A DNA stretch of 64,000 bases from Neolentinus lepideus HHB14362 ss-1 (lineage: Eukaryota > Basidiomycota > Agaricomycetes > Gloeophyllales > Gloeophyllaceae). Below, piece by piece: positions 36,626 through 51,166 of this stretch (positions within the stretch are counted from its first letter, which is position 1; each line of letters begins with the position of its first letter). A program made the position numbers and the translations under genes. The notes beneath the pieces are model-generated. The model was not told the origin of the DNA. It made no database searches and saw nothing but the letters and a program-made list of their open reading frames with translations. The DNA is taken from assembly GCA_001632425.1 (NCBI GenBank), contig KV425642.1, forward strand, positions 47,193 through 111,192. The letters run 5' to 3'.

Positions 36626-36890
36626 CCTGGCCTGCAGTGAGCGGTGTTCTCGACGACGGGACGGCTGTTGCTGGTTGAGAGCCACTGGCGCTGAAGACCG
36701 TATGACAGGCTGTTATTCTCGGACTGCCACGAGTCCCCGGCATCAGTTGTGACGGGGTCGACATTGGTCCTGACAGTATTCTACGAATGGCAAGCCAACT
36801 GATACTTTGATTGCCAATACATACTGTCCTTGGAGCACTGTGAGGAGCCAGGGCCTAGTACAGGTACAACGAGAATGGGCCAGCGCTTCA

Positions 36891-38589
36891 TCATCTACTG
36901 CCCTGGCGACCTCTACCTTCACCTCTACCTTCACCTCGCCCACTTCTGTGCCGACTACCTCCTCTCTGCCCTCTAGTCTCACTTTGCATTGCCGGCACAG
37001 ATAGAGCACGCGAGATCGCATCTTGCACAATCTCGGCCACCTCGTCGAGCAATTCATTTTCTTCCTCTGTTCCGCTGGGTTGATAAGATTCATCCTCCTC
37101 GTCATCCGGGGCAAGGAAAGCCTCATCCTCTTCATTCAAGGCCGGTAAATTGATCGATGGAGGCTGCCTGTATGCGTGGCCTGTAGAAGAACCTGATTTT
37201 GACTTTGCCGCTCTTTTGACGACGTCTCTCTTCCATTTCCTACAGATTGGCGATAGTTTTGGAACAGAGCGGCGGACTCGGGCATTGCATAGACTTACTC
37301 CTTTCTCCCATGCCAATCCTTGAACTTCGCTCCACCAGGCAGCCAATCTCTATCCCCGCTCTTTCCAAGGGCATTGATATGCTTCTCCACTAGGCTATCT
37401 AGAGTGTAGTTCGGAATCATCGGTGTGTCACCAGACAGCTGCTCCCGACAGATCGCGCAGGTCCGATGTCTTCTCTGTTGAATAGGAGCAGATGTCAGCG
37501 TATCTCGTCAGGGGCCTCTTTCGTAGGATTGTGGACCTTACATTCTTGGATATCCATGCCCAACCACACTCCCCGCAGACAGAATGTCCGCACGGGTTTC
37601 CGACATGGGCGGCGGCAAACATATCGCAGCATCTGGCATCCAACACCCAGAGCCTCAATTTCGCCCCCCGAAATGAAATATGGAAAGACACACATTGGGC
37701 AAGTTGTATCATCATCGAACGTTTCGAGAATGTCAAGAATAGCGTTTTCTTTCGAGCCGTCTCTATCTTTCCCCTTCTTGATCGCCGATGGAGGAGAGTA
37801 GATACTTGGTTTGGCTTTCTTGCGGGGAGAAGAATCTATCTCTTTGCTTCTGGAATGCGTTGGAGTTCCTGCGAGATTCGAAGCCCGTTATTTCAGATGC
37901 ATACCAGATGCGGGGTGCTATCAACTTACGGGGCCTTCTACTCGACGAGAAGGTGGACGTGTTTGTATTTCTATTGTTTGACGGTGCACCTGACGTTGAA
38001 GGTAAGGTCGAGGCCTAGCATACAGGCTGGATAGAAGGTACCACCAAAGTACCGCGATACATTAGATCGGCTGGAAGACACCGTCCCCACTACCTCGAAT
38101 CAACAATCGTATTTTGTAGAGAATAGATACCGTTCGAAACCTACCGATCGGAGTGGCCGCAACATTTGATCGCGTTATATGCGGATTTGGCTGGCCTTAT
38201 TTGGGACGCGCCAGACAAGCCAAGGTCACGGCAAATGGCAACTTTGAGGGAATATGCAAACGTGACGACGAGCAGCGCTTACCAGAAACCGCTCGTGACA
38301 TCTCCCTCCGCTCTAACTCATCCACCTGGGCTAAGATGCTCTCGTCCAAGTCATCGCTGAAGTAATCAAAGGTCGCAGATGACTCTAGGTTGCCCGATGA
38401 CGCAGGCCGGCCGGCAACTGCAGCGTTGCTCCAGCCTTCGATAGAGGGAAAGTTTGTAGCGGTTTCTCCTCCTTGCTGCTCTTGCATCTGCGGATTGGGG
38501 AAGTTTAGCTCTGGCACGGTCGCCCAGTCGACCTCGGCGAAAGGATCCGCCAGGCTGTTGAACTCGTCATCGATGTCGACGGCGGCCAT
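36891..38589 (-). CDS. RING-finger protein, putative E3 ubiquitin ligase
   Basis: Exons 38589-38283, 37989-37930, 37868-37694, 37632-37542, 37474-37299 and 37239-36891 give 385 aa. The first ~120 residues are acidic (MAAVDIDDEF, DELERREM). A C3HC4 RING is split over three exons: TTCPICCDMFAAAHVGNPCG, then GHSVCGECGWAWISKN, then RRHRTCAICREQL. The first intron (38282-37990, 293 nt) is far longer than its neighbours. After the RING come LDSLVEKHINALG and an acidic block (LAPDDEEDES). The tail is Arg/Gly-rich with RGEGRGEGRGR, which may bind RNA. RING proteins recruit E2 enzymes; substrate unknown. Reading the RING depends on the donor at 37693, which turns ATG into the ATA codon of CPIC. Confidence 0.83.
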
Positions 38590-39636
38590 GTAGCTGCTAG
38601 GTTCAAGTTCTCGAGGAATATGATTGAGGGAGTTCAGATGGGTGTATGCGCGGTGCGGTACTTACGCTCAGCAAGAGCTCGGAATGGTTCGAGAAGTGGC
38701 ACAGCACAGCCGTCCTAGGGCAAGTCTCACGATCACGATCGCGTCCTGACACGTGACCTATCGTCGTTTTCCTTTCTAGGCCAAAGTGGCTGATCATTCG
38801 TGGCCGCCTACTTCCGCGTGTCTTTTGTCAGACAAATGGAGCTACATGGAAGCTTGTTTAGCTTCACTTGCTAATCATGACTGTTTATAGTTCGTGGAGC
38901 GAATCACTCTACCTTACCCTTTGCATGAACCTGCACTCCAGATGCGTCAGAGCAGTGGTCCGACGTTCAACAGGCATTGAACCCCGAACTTCTTGAGTAA
39001 CGTAGACACTGCAACAAGCTCGGCTTGCACCTAACAAAACCCCTTCTATGTACTTGTTTGGCGCCGGATGCTGAGTCACTCGGAGAGTGTGTCTGGCAAT
39101 CACCGGCACCGACCAAGGATCCTCGGAGATCGGAATGTGGTGCTGATCCGCCCATCCTTGAAACAATTCCTCCGTGCATTTTATCTGATACGCGAGCCGC
39201 CATCATCGCATACCTATGTATGACGCGGTGAATATTTTGTCCACATGACGGAATCAATTATTACGCAGGTGTATTGCGTCGAGCACTGCCATCATCCATG
39301 AAAATGACGAATGCCATGCTCAGCGCTCCTGACTGGAGTCACATTTACGTTTGCACTGTGCAATACAAACAGAAGAGTAACAGCAGTGTCATTAGACTCG
39401 TAATACACCCAGGCATTGCCTAACACTGCCACATGCCGAGTACAAGATTCGGCCTAATACAACATCTTGGGAAGTAATAGCGATCTGAACCTTGGGTGGT
39501 CCAGTTGGGCTAAGATACAGCACCAGTGCAACAGAAACGAGACAGCATATGTAAGATAGCGACCTAATGAGTAGAGACAGGGACAGAAACAGAAACTATC
39601 ATCCACTGCGAACGACGCAAATGGTAATGCACTGCT
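38590..39636. other. 1-kb intergenic region
   Basis: Upstream of the RING gene and downstream of the proline-rich gene (both minus strand). Short frames only; nothing recognised. Confidence 0.45.
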
Positions 39637-40523
39637 TCACGTAGTCAGCGCACCGGTGGACTGACTCGGCCACTCGTCCCGAGGCTCGTAGCTCCTTCTG
39701 TGCTGTCCTCTCTTAGGTGATTCTTCCTCCCTCTCCGCGTGTAAGGCGTCTTTCGCGCCGGACGAAAGGAGCGATCCAATAGCCATAGATCCCCGCGAGC
39801 GCGGTGACCGTCCGGCGACGTCGCTGTGTGATGAGGAATACGGGGATGGTGGCAGGTCAGGGGATGCCGTCTCAAGTTGGCGCGACTGCGGGGAGTGCGA
39901 GGTCCGCGAGCTGCGTGCACGCTTGCGCGCGCGGCCGGAGTCGAGAGGCGGAGCGTCCCGGATCCCAGGCAGATGGGGTGGCGTTACTCGAGAGGGTTCA
40001 GCGGTCGGCCGAGATGATCTACGCTCGTGCATATAAGGAGAGGCCACCATCGGAGGGACAGGCATAGACGGGGCAGGGAAATGGTAGTTCTCGGGAGGAG
40101 GCGGCGGGCATGCTATGCTAGAGACACGATACATTTCGAGCATGGTTCTCTGAAGAGTGGCGACGGCGGCAAGACGCTAAACCGGAGTAAGGAACGGATG
40201 AATATCAAGTGACAGTTACCAGGACCGGCATGACTAACCTGATCCTCGGCGCTCTTGGCATTTAACATGGCGAGAAGCATCTCTCGGTCACCGTCTCCTC
40301 TGGCATTGTATGCACCGAGTATTTCTCGCATGCTTGGAGGTGGAAGCTACAGTTTAGCGGTGAGAATTATGGCATAGCGCTGTAAGGTAAGTAGATACTG
40401 TACCTGTTCAAGCACCCGCCAACTAGACTCAAAGAGTGCTTTCATTCCGGAATCAGGTTGTGGAGAGTACGGGTAATGGGAAAAAGGATGCGAATTCGGG
40501 AACGAGTACGGGGGGGACGCCAT
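39637..40523 (-). CDS. Uncharacterised proline/serine-rich protein
   Basis: Exons 40523-40404, 40346-40239 and 40176-39637 encode 255 aa with in-phase canonical introns. Family not recognised. The first ~105 residues look folded: GMKALFESSWRVLEQLPPPS, then MREILGAYNARGDGDREMLL and KSAEDQRLAAVATLQRTML, compatible with helices. The remainder is disordered: a run of five prolines (CPPPPPEN), RARKRARSSRTSHSPQS that may act as a nuclear signal, and many Ser/Pro dipeptides. Helical domain plus a basic tail would fit a transcription-related protein, but that is inference only. Confidence 0.7.
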
Positions 40524-41226
40524 GGGATGTGTGGACGGCAGGACGAGGAGTGGAAGGAAAGCTGAGGCAGGACCGGAGCGCCATTGCAGGGCTTTTGAGT
40601 ATAAGCCAAGTCCAAGATGCTATCTTTAAACCACTGCAAGTGCGGCATTAATAGAACGCCAAGACTTTGCTTCGCGCCACCCCTTATGTAAGCCTCTATA
40701 TCCTGCAGCCGTCCATATCCTGCAGCCATCCATGATGATCCACTTCTTCACTAGCAGCGTGCCTGCGCTGCAGTACGCTTTAAGAATACCTTGCATAGAA
40801 ATGCTGCGCTGTTCGCATGTTTTCGAATTCTATTGAACACGGTATTATTTTCGTAACCCGACAGTACCGCATCAGCTTGGCATCAGGTCAAGAATAGTAT
40901 CCATTCGACAGTTCTTATGGCCACGTATTGAAATATCCTCGAGACTTCCGCAAGATCTAGTCCCACAGCCAGTGTCGCTAATTATAAGAGTCCTCTGTGC
41001 TATTACGCTTCTAAATACGAGTTGCAGCCCGATAAACGCCGCCAGCCTCTGCCCACGTTTTCTCCTTCCGGTCTATTGATGGACAGGCTTTGCTCCGAGT
41101 TGGCCCTTGCCACTGCTTACGTACAAGTAACCAACCGCAGCCAATCGGGCCCAGAGTCCGGATCGCACTGCGTCTCCGCACGTGTCTAGTTCAGTCTGTG
41201 TGGCTGCGGCACTGTTGCATACTCTT
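40524..41226. other. Divergent intergenic region
   Basis: Lies between the proline-rich gene (minus) and the exonuclease gene (plus); presumably holds both promoters. A short ORF on the minus strand (40729 downward) overlaps the first exon of the proline-rich gene in another frame and is not supported. Confidence 0.45.
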
Positions 41227-42466
41227 ATGGCTAAACCAGCACAAGAAGCTATGGCCTCGTCTTCAGAGCAGCAGCAGCAGCAGCAGCAGGAGAATAAGCC
41301 AAAACCGCCCCCACTTCCTCCCTATTCATGGCGGGATCGGAACGTCAATGGCAGGCTGGTTTACATTCGAGATCACGAGCAGGCAGATCTGGAGTGCTCC
41401 AGGATCACAGAGGGCTCGCTGGGCTTTGACCTCGAATGGAAACCGACGTATGTCAGTGGGGAGCCAACGAACAAGGTGGCACTCGTGCAACTGGCCAATG
41501 CAGATTGCGTGTTGTTATTGCAAGTCAGTGCGATGTCAAGTCAGGTGTTCTAGTTCTTTTCTTCCATCGAGGTCGCTGACCGGTCCTATAGAGTTCCCAG
41601 AAAACTTGAAGGCTCTTCTGAATGATCCCAACATCGTTAAAGCGGGGTGTGGAATCCAGTGTATGTATATTTCCCGATATATACTTTCACGAGCGCAAGG
41701 TGAAGTATAAGTATCGCAGACGATTGTAAAAAGCTATATGCAGACCACGGTGTTGTCCTACGAAACTGCGTCGACCTATCATGTCTGGCACGTTCTGTCG
41801 ACAATGCCCAGTGGAAGGGAAAATACAACCAACCGATCGGATTAGCCAGATTAGTGAGCACCTACGAGAAACAGGACTTGCCCAAAGGTAAGGTACAACG
41901 GAGCAACTGGGAGCGAAACCCGTTGACTCCTCAACAGCAAGAATGTATGTGCTGTTTATCAATTACCAGGGATTTCCTCTGACAAACTTCCAGACGCTGC
42001 CAACGATGCTCACTCCGGCTGGCTCATGTACACAAGACTCATCGCCCTGGCTGACACGGTCGAGCCCAAGCCTCTCCAAGTATACTACACCTTCGACGTC
42101 TCGCAAGGGAGACTATACGACCCCGGCTCTACGAGCCTTCCTTGGAGCCCCACGAATCCCAATTACGATCCGGGCCCTCTGCCCCCGCCAAAGGAGAAGA
42201 AGGATAAGAGGGAACGAAAACCCCGACCACCCAGAGACGGCGCGCAGGCCGCAGAGGGCGCTCGAGAGGTCGCTGACGCTATCAGACAACAGCGTCCACC
42301 GAGGAGAAGGCCCGGCAGGCCGAAGGAAACTGGCCCTACTGTGGCGTCGGTCAGCATCCCGCGAGGCGCAATGACGACTGAGGGGCTTGCGAGTCAGACG
42401 GTCCCTATGGCGCAGGCGGACTATAGAGGTCGGGGACGCGGGGGCGGCTATAGAGGGCGGCTATAG
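41227..42466 (+). CDS. WRN-type 3'-5' exonuclease domain protein
   Basis: Exons 41227-41539, 41592-41660, 41720-41944 and 41994-42466 give 359 aa. DnaQ-like 3'-5' exonuclease (DNA_pol_A_exo1 family, as in WRN). All three motifs are present and intact: ExoI SLGFDLEWKP (DxE), ExoII AGCGIQYDCKKL (D), ExoIII EYAANDAHSGW (YxxxD). The conserved KGKVQRSNWERNPLT block lies between II and III. A CAG-repeat near 41269 encodes a run of eight glutamines before the domain. The tail is basic and Pro-rich (KEKKDKRERKPRPPR, RRRPGRPKE) and ends in RGRGRGGGYRGRL. A 13-bp tandem duplication at 42443-42468 makes the stop; without one copy the Arg/Gly tail would run on. Likely acts on nucleic acid in the nucleus. 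Confidence 0.9.
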
Positions 42467-42468
42467 AG
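42443..42468 (+). repeat. 13-bp tandem duplication in exonuclease 3' end
   Basis: The unit GGCGGCTATAGAG occurs twice in direct succession (42443-42455 and 42456-42468). It shifts the frame by +1 and puts the stop codon inside the second copy. Confidence 0.95.
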
Positions 42469-42885
42469 GGCGTGGCCGCGGGGGGAGGCCTCGGGACACC
42501 GGGGACAGATTCAACTTACTCCGTACAGAGTAACTCTTACCCGGCATTGCGACTTCCTGCAGTAGATAGATACCATCTCAAGCTCGAAATACTGTTGCCT
42601 CATGCACTTGTTTTGTACCATGTATCTTGCTCCACGGAGGGAATGAAATTCGTTGTAGCCACTAAGATAGCCAGAAATAATTTATATTCGTCGGATGATA
42701 TCAGTGACATACCAATGGCATCCATTGATTTGTCAACGTGACAGGACCAGATAATCCGCCGATCACTCTGCCCTCCCAAATACATACACAAACGCATCCC
42801 TATAATCCGTACAAAGAAGCGCATTATGGTATGGAATACAGCGTGACAGAAGACGCAGACCGGAAAGCGACTTCCATGCGCCCTC
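42467..42885. other. Convergent intergenic region
   Basis: 3' flanks of the exonuclease (plus) and chitinase (minus). The first ~75 bp still look like coding sequence for an Arg/Gly tail in another frame (see findings). Nothing else seen. Confidence 0.5.
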
Positions 42886-45214
<2,329 letters not shown>

Positions 45215-45814
45215 GGTCAAACCACCTGGAGGGCAACAAAGGTCTCCAGGTCAGCCGAGGGGTCCATGCTCGCCTTTTATTGCAAGCTTCGGACACACCT
45301 CGAGAAATTCGTCTTCGTGCCCATGAGGTCGTCGAGCCGACTGCCCACGACCAGGAGTAATAATATGCATATGCTACTTCGCGATAGTTACCTTTTTACG
45401 GACGTGCTGAGCCTCTTAGGATACTGGTTGCCATGTACCACATCGCCAAGAGCTATATCAGGAGGCTGAGCACGACGATAACCTCAGGTTTACAAGCATG
45501 CGGCCCTTGCGCTCGCGTGGACGAAATGATCTTTCAAGATAGTGCACTTGGCTCAACTGGCTGCCACCATAACCATGAGAGGAAGCTACAGCACGCGGTA
45601 TCCATGCGTATTTGATGCGTGCGACCCAGAACTCGGTGCCTATCGGACTCGGCCGAACGATGTTGCTTGGACACGGCAAATGTGGGACAATGAATTATTA
45701 GTTGAAATCAAGCGATGCAGAAATGATGAGAGTGCTCCCTTCAAAACAACACAACTGTATACACTGATATATTCAACCCTCACCATCGATCATAAGAGGG
45801 TAACTAAGGCATGT
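45215..45814. other. Intergenic region between chitinase and CK2 alpha
   Basis: Chitinase promoter (both genes are on the minus strand, so it lies between CK2 3' end and the chitinase start). Short plus-strand frames (45266-45868) are unsupported. Confidence 0.5.
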
Positions 45815-47224
45815 CTAGTCGCTTTCTCCTCCGGGGCCGTCTGTTGCACGTCTAACAAGATCTTGTAACAAGTCAATGAATTGGGAATTTATGCAAAGCT
45901 TCGGCGATGACAACACACTCACCGAAGTACGGATGTGCTTGTGCTTCACGAGCAGTAAGGCGTTCTTGGTGGTCGTAGCGTAGTAACTTATCCAAGAAAT
46001 CTATTGCTTCGTTCGAGATGTATCGCTGGTTTTCCGTCGTTATGAACCTTGACCAAGCTCGCTTGGGATATCTGCAAAAGACGGTGTTATTTTGATCCTC
46101 CAATGCACACAGAACATGAATTCCACATGTACCTCCCGAGAATATCATCGTACTGCGCATCCAATTCGATATCGTATTTCTCTAGATAAGCAAAGAATTC
46201 GTCCGTCCCAAGGACTTTCGTAATCTTCACCAGCTGATCGTAATTATCATGACCATGGAAAAATGGCTCCTTGCGGAAGATCTTCCACCGCACAAATCGT
46301 CACATACAAACATCGGACTTCCCGCTAAACCACATACCATCGAAGCGAACATGCAGCCGAAGCTCCACATATCGAGGCTATAGTCATACTCCTGGAAGTC
46401 GACTAGTAGCTCCGGCCCCTTGAAGTACCGCGAGGCAACACGGACATTGTATTCTGTTTTTGGGTGGTAGAATTCAGCGAGACCCCAGTCAATTAGTCGG
46501 AGCTAGAGTTGTAGAGGGTAAGGTTGGCCACAGATTAAGGACGGAAATTAAACTGTACTTTGCGGTGTTCATGGTCTATCATGACATTGTGAGGTTTCAC
46601 GTCTCGATGCATGATTCCCTTCGAGTGACAGTAGTCCAGAGCCTGTAGGACATAAGCCACACTAATCCCCGTGTGACGGGGCATACTAACGGACCTTCAA
46701 TAGTTCAAACATATAATATCGTACATCATAGTCGGAGAATCGAGGATAGAGGACTTTGAAGTCAACGTTGTGAACGTATTCTGTGATGAGACTGGGAATT
46801 TTCGAGGAAGGGTCTCGAACAACATCAAGAAGAGCAACAATATTCGGTCCACCGGCGAGGTTTTGCAAGATCTTGATTTCACGCTTGATCTTCTTCTTTT
46901 TTACAGGCTTCAAGACCTTGATGATGCACTTTTCTTCGTTCACGATGTTGATTCCTTCAAAAACCTGCCAGGCAGAGCTCCATTCTGAGCTGGGACAGGG
47001 GATGGATCTTACTCACCTCGGAATACTTCCCCCGGCCCACTTTTCGAACGATTTCGTAGTGATCTTGCGATCCCCATTGCACCTGTAGGTTATCTAGCCT
47101 TTGAGCTTAGTACACGAATCGTAATGATCATACCGAGAACCACACCATATTCATACCACGCAGGACCCAGCCTGCCGTTCACGTCCGCATACACTCTCGC
47201 CACAGATTTCGGTGCCCTGCCCAT
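45815..47224 (-). CDS. CKA1: Casein kinase II catalytic subunit alpha
   Basis: Constitutively active acidophilic Ser/Thr kinase of nucleus and cytosol. Exons 47224-47134, 47093-47017, 46964-46695, 46642-46559, 46502-46338, 46281-46133, 46071-45923 and 45861-45815 encode 343 aa. Landmarks: ARVYADVN at the N-terminus, glycine loop [14 protein letters not shown], the CK2-specific basic cluster [13 protein letters not shown], catalytic [12 protein letters not shown], and [10 protein letters not shown] with DWG in place of DFG, as in all CK2. Substrate-site [13 protein letters not shown] and [14 protein letters not shown] are intact. The C-terminal join [13 protein letters not shown] requires the last intron (45922-45862); reading through it would give an unrelated tail. 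Start codon lies 164 bp from that of the divergent SET gene. Confidence 0.96.
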
Positions 47225-47388
47225 GGTTGTTGACTACTGTACAAGCGCGCCTAGATGTCTTGCTCGAGTCGATAGGGCCGCCGGTGTAAAACAGAGACTC
47301 GATCCGGACCTGTGACGCACGCAACCACACTGTGACTGTAGTACGGCCCACCCAAATCCGCACTTTCGATGGTGGCCTTTCGTCTCTG
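47225..47388. promoter_or_regulatory. Compact divergent promoter region, CK2 alpha / SET protein
   Basis: 164 bp between the two start codons of oppositely oriented genes. Both core promoters must lie here or within the opposite leader. No clear consensus element was identified. Confidence 0.5.
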
Positions 47389-47952
47389 ATGTCCGCTAAG
47401 CCTTCGAACTGGCCATTGAACGTGGTGTTCAGTCCCCAGCAATGCTATCACTCGTCTATTCCGGCACATGTCCTCTCTCACATTCGGGGATCTGTTCACA
47501 AGAATAGCAAGGCTGACGGGCGATCCTCTTCGGTTTCTATCAGGACCATTACAGACCCTTCTCATCCAGCAGTTAGACAGCGTGGCCTATTCGCTGCGAA
47601 GAAAATCCCGCAGCATACACACATCATCGATTACTCTGGAGAAGTTCACGCGGATGAAAGGGAATCGGACTATGATTTAACCCTCTATCGTAACCGAGAC
47701 GGAGACGTGAACGTTGGCGTTGACGCAAGCAAGATGGGCAACGAGGCGAGATTCATTAATGACTACCGGGGCATAAGGGACAAGCCAAATGCCGTCTTCC
47801 AAGAGCGGAGATCTGACTCTGGAGAACTCAGGATGAGTGTCTGGAGTTCATCGCTACCCATCAAGAAAGGCGATGAGATATTAGTCTCGTATGGGAAAGG
47901 ATGGTGGCGAGCACGATCTGTTGACGGTGTTTCCGTCAAAGAAAGTACATGA
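47389..47952 (+). CDS. SET-domain protein, putative methyltransferase
   Basis: Single exon, 187 aa. The SET core is visible: RGLFAAKKIPQHTHIIDYSG (SET-N, residues ~65-85), NVGVDASKMGNEARFINDYR (the cofactor-binding NxxRFIN block), and the catalytic SYGKGWW after KKGDEILV. SET enzymes transfer methyl from S-adenosylmethionine to lysine. The pre-SET part is short and lacks a cysteine cluster, and no post-SET cysteines are seen, so this is a small non-Suv39 member; the substrate is unknown. The start at 47389 is the first ATG of the frame; the frame stays open to about 47332. Confidence 0.85.
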   Translation: MSAKPSNWPLNVVFSPQQCYHSSIPAHVLSHIRGSVHKNSKADGRSSSVSIRTITDPSHPAVRQRGLFAAKKIPQHTHIIDYSGEVHADERESDYDLTLYRNRDGDVNVGVDASKMGNEARFINDYRGIRDKPNAVFQERRSDSGELRMSVWSSSLPIKKGDEILVSYGKGWWRARSVDGVSVKEST

Positions 47953-49358
47953 TCCCGACATTTCTTGACGCAAGTAAGTTACCTAGCGAATTCTTGATTA
48001 ATGAGTTAATCTGCCCTTAATCTTATTATCTGCTCGTGAATGCGTCGCTTCTTCAGGCTACGTTCGACGCTGATTCGCCCTCATAAAAGTTACACTCCCT
48101 CTAGCTATGTTTCTATAGGACGTAGGTGGCGCCGTTCAGTCACTCGGAGATGACTCCAATTGTTCAGCGGCGACGCTGCTGGAAACACGCCTGGTCATCC
48201 ACGGCGATTATATGGGTAACATTGGTCCCTTGCGGAGATAAACTGCAGGCGCAAAATTGCAGATGTTCAAATCCCTCAGTTCTCGTCTGTGCGCTGGCTC
48301 AAAGTCAGGTGTATTTTGACCTGTAGCGGGAGAATATGACAACTCGACGACACTCTCCCTGTAGCATATGTTGCGGCATCGGCTTCTTTCGCTCATCCAC
48401 CGTTACTCGGATTACTAGAACTTGTGTTAAGGTCTCCGGTGTTGCATATCGTTGTGGCAGTCGATCAGCGAGGTGATCGATTCAAGTGACCGTCCTTCGC
48501 AGGTCTGGAGACATTACGTGAAGGTATTTTCAACACTTATGCCAACAGGGGATATTGTCTCACAATGGCTAGTACGGAACTGGACTGGTGGACCCTGAAT
48601 GGGACGCATGGTATTGTGTATCCGACTTGAGTCTCATTTGTCTTCCTCGGTACGAAACAATTATACACTAATGCTGTTCCCATCTGCTTTGGGCGCCTTG
48701 AGCGTATGCCGGCTTTCCGAAGGACCACCATCCAGACCAACAAGCTTGCCGCCTTCATAGCAAGCAGAAGCTATACCCAATGATCTCAATCCCGATGACC
48801 CGGTCTGCATCCTGCATAAGAGGGGTTGAAACAGATTTGTAGAGCCTTATCAAGGTTTCCCCGATAGTGGTTGTCATACTTGTTACTTACCGTCCTAGGA
48901 TTGACTGCAAGTCCGAAAGAGAAGAGCAGTTCATTAATCCTGAGCGTTACACTTACTATGCAGAGCCGGCCTGTTGGGTGCGTACGTATAGACACCGCTA
49001 GCTTCAGAAGATGAAGTAGAGATGCCGTAGAACGCTGATGGGTCCTGCGCACCGGTAAGTCGACTTGAGAAGCGAGCATAATTTTCTGGAATGGGCGTGT
49101 CTTATGTACGGAGAGTCGTAGTCGCCGTCCAAGGATGTTTGAGCACCTGGTATTTCCAGATTTATTTAATCGCAATTTTCTGGGAATTTCGAGTGTCGCG
49201 TAGACACGTGCCAGCGACCGTGACAAACGGATGCAAATCGCTTAGCTCATGCAAATTTCTTTTCTGTCCTAAGTCCGTCAAATCCGGTTACTTGGTCACT
49301 GAGGCTCGTACTGTTGCTTTGCTCATCATCCAGGACGTAGAATCTCCTCTTTCAGCGG
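47953..49358. other. 1.4-kb intergenic region
   Basis: Short frames on both strands (for example 48537-48758 and 48786-49226 minus) carry no recognisable domain. The right part is the presumed promoter of MDJ1. Confidence 0.4.
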
Positions 49359-51166
49359 ATGCCTGGTCGGTTGCCTGCTCAAGGGTCCCTTTCATTCATT
49401 GGTTTCTATGCCTATTCACGCCCGCAGTGTCTCAAGGCCTCCCGTGCATTTTCTACCAGACGAATAGCCAGCTCGAATGCGAGGTGTACACCTGGTCATG
49501 TAGCCGGACCATCACTCAAGAGAGTGAGCTACTCAATTATGACTGCAATTCGTCGAAACTGACGCGTAACGCGCATACGTAGCGTGCCTTCCACGCCTCA
49601 GCGCCCAAGTTAGCGTCACAGAAGGATCCGTATTCTGTCCTAGGTGTCAAAAAGGATGCCTCTCAGGCTGATATCAAGAAAGTTTATTTCTCCGTATGTC
49701 CGAAATCCATAGCCTTATTTGGCTCCGTTCACCTTCTTCTAGCTAGCTCGTAAATATCACCCTGATACCAACCCAGACAAGGATGCCCAAGCAAAGTTCC
49801 TAGAGATACAGGAAGCATATGATGTATGCGGCTGTGACTCTCAATATTGTGGCGCTAATCGGCTGACTGCTTCACACTGCGTTTCGATCTAACAGACTCT
49901 CAAAGACGAGAAGAAAAGGGCCGCCTACGACAAATACGGATCAGCAGCACAACAGCCTGGCTTCGATCCTGATGCGTACGAACGCGCACGTAATGGTTTC
50001 GGTGGTGGTTTCGGTGGTTTCGGTGGGTTCCAAGATTTCGGCGCCGCCTTTGGAGGTGGTGGTGCGCGAGCCAATGCCGACCTGTTCGACCAATTGTTTG
50101 GTGCATTCGGCGGAAGAGCACGTCGGGGACCTGAACGCGGAGAGGACTTAGAAAGCACGGTCGGCGTCAGCTTCACCGAGGCCTGTAAAGGCACGAAACG
50201 GACGATAACAATTACGCCAGTTGTGGACTGTACGACTTGTTCCGGAACTGGACTAAAGCCGGGACACAAGCGGACTCGTTGTAATGCTTGCGACGGGACG
50301 GGGACGCGGACGTTTGTCATCGACAGTGGCTTCCAGATGGCCAGTACGTGCGCGTCCTGTGGAGGGACGGGTTCCACAGTTCCACGGGGCGGTCAATGCA
50401 CAGACTGCTCCGGCATGGGTAAGGTGAGAGCGAGGAAGTCGGTTGCCGTTGATATTCCCGCTGGTCAGTCATACCTTCTCCGTGAGTCTCCAAGGGATAG
50501 GTACACGATTTCTTCATATAGGCGTCGAAGACGGCATGACAATACGTGTACCGAATGCTGGTGATGCCCCCGTTGGCGGCAAAGGACAGCCAGGGGACCT
50601 GTTGGTCAGGGTGCATGTTGCCCCTTCCAAACAATTCCGACGTCAAGGCGCCAATCTTTACCACGAAGCTCGAATACCGGTGCACACTGCTCTTTTGGGT
50701 GGTAGAGTGCGCGTGCCTACTTTAGACGGGGAAGTTGACGTACGTGTTCCCGGCGGAACACAGCAGGGAGAAGAGATGGTTCTAAAAGGCCGCGGTGTTC
50801 AACGCGTATTTGCCGGTGATAAGGGGGATCTGTTTGTCACATTTTCTGTCCAACTTCCTAGGTGAGTTGCAGCTTCTCGTGCTGATACCGGACTTGTTGT
50901 GGACGTCCGATTGCAGATCTCTCACCAAACGGCAACGTGAGATCTTACAGCAATACGCTGACGACGTAGAAGGGCGGATGCCTTCTGCTTCGAGAGCCAC
51001 ATCACCACAGTCAACGTCAACCAGTGATCCGCCACAAGGTGGCGAGCCAAGTCCTTTTACACATGACAATGGTACGGCATCTTTTCTTCACACGTCCCCG
51101 TCCTCTGCAGAGGACGGTTGGAGGTCTCGTTTATGGAAGAAAATACGAGGGCTTATCGGGTCTTGA
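49359..51166 (+). CDS. MDJ1: Mitochondrial DnaJ chaperone (class A Hsp40)
   Basis: Co-chaperone of matrix Hsp70. Exons 49359-49499, 49583-49693, 49743-49823, 49896-50463, 50522-50861 and 50917-51166 encode 496 aa. The first ~58 residues are rich in Arg and Ser without acids (SRAFSTRRIASSNAR, RAFHASAPKLA), a mitochondrial presequence. J domain: KDPYSVLGVKKDASQADIKK with HPD in KYHPDTN. Then a Gly/Phe region (FGGGFGGFGGFQDFG), four CXXCXGXG zinc-binding repeats (CTTCSGTG, CNACDGTG, CASCGGTG, CTDCSGMG) and the substrate-binding C-terminal domain (GDLLVRVHV, GEVDVRVPGGTQQGEEM). The exon 1 join at the GT of 49500 was chosen because it keeps the frame. The last exon may instead splice at 51164 to about 51240, changing only the extreme C-terminus. 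Confidence 0.93.

Noticed and set aside
36369..36752. Plus-strand ORF of 127 codons
   Set aside because: Antisense shadow of the first exon of the 36625-34555 gene; serine/arginine-rich composition from codon complement.
45873..45922. CK2 alpha ending with a read-through tail at 45873
   Set aside because: Splicing to 45861 gives [13 protein letters not shown], matching the family end; the read-through tail does not.
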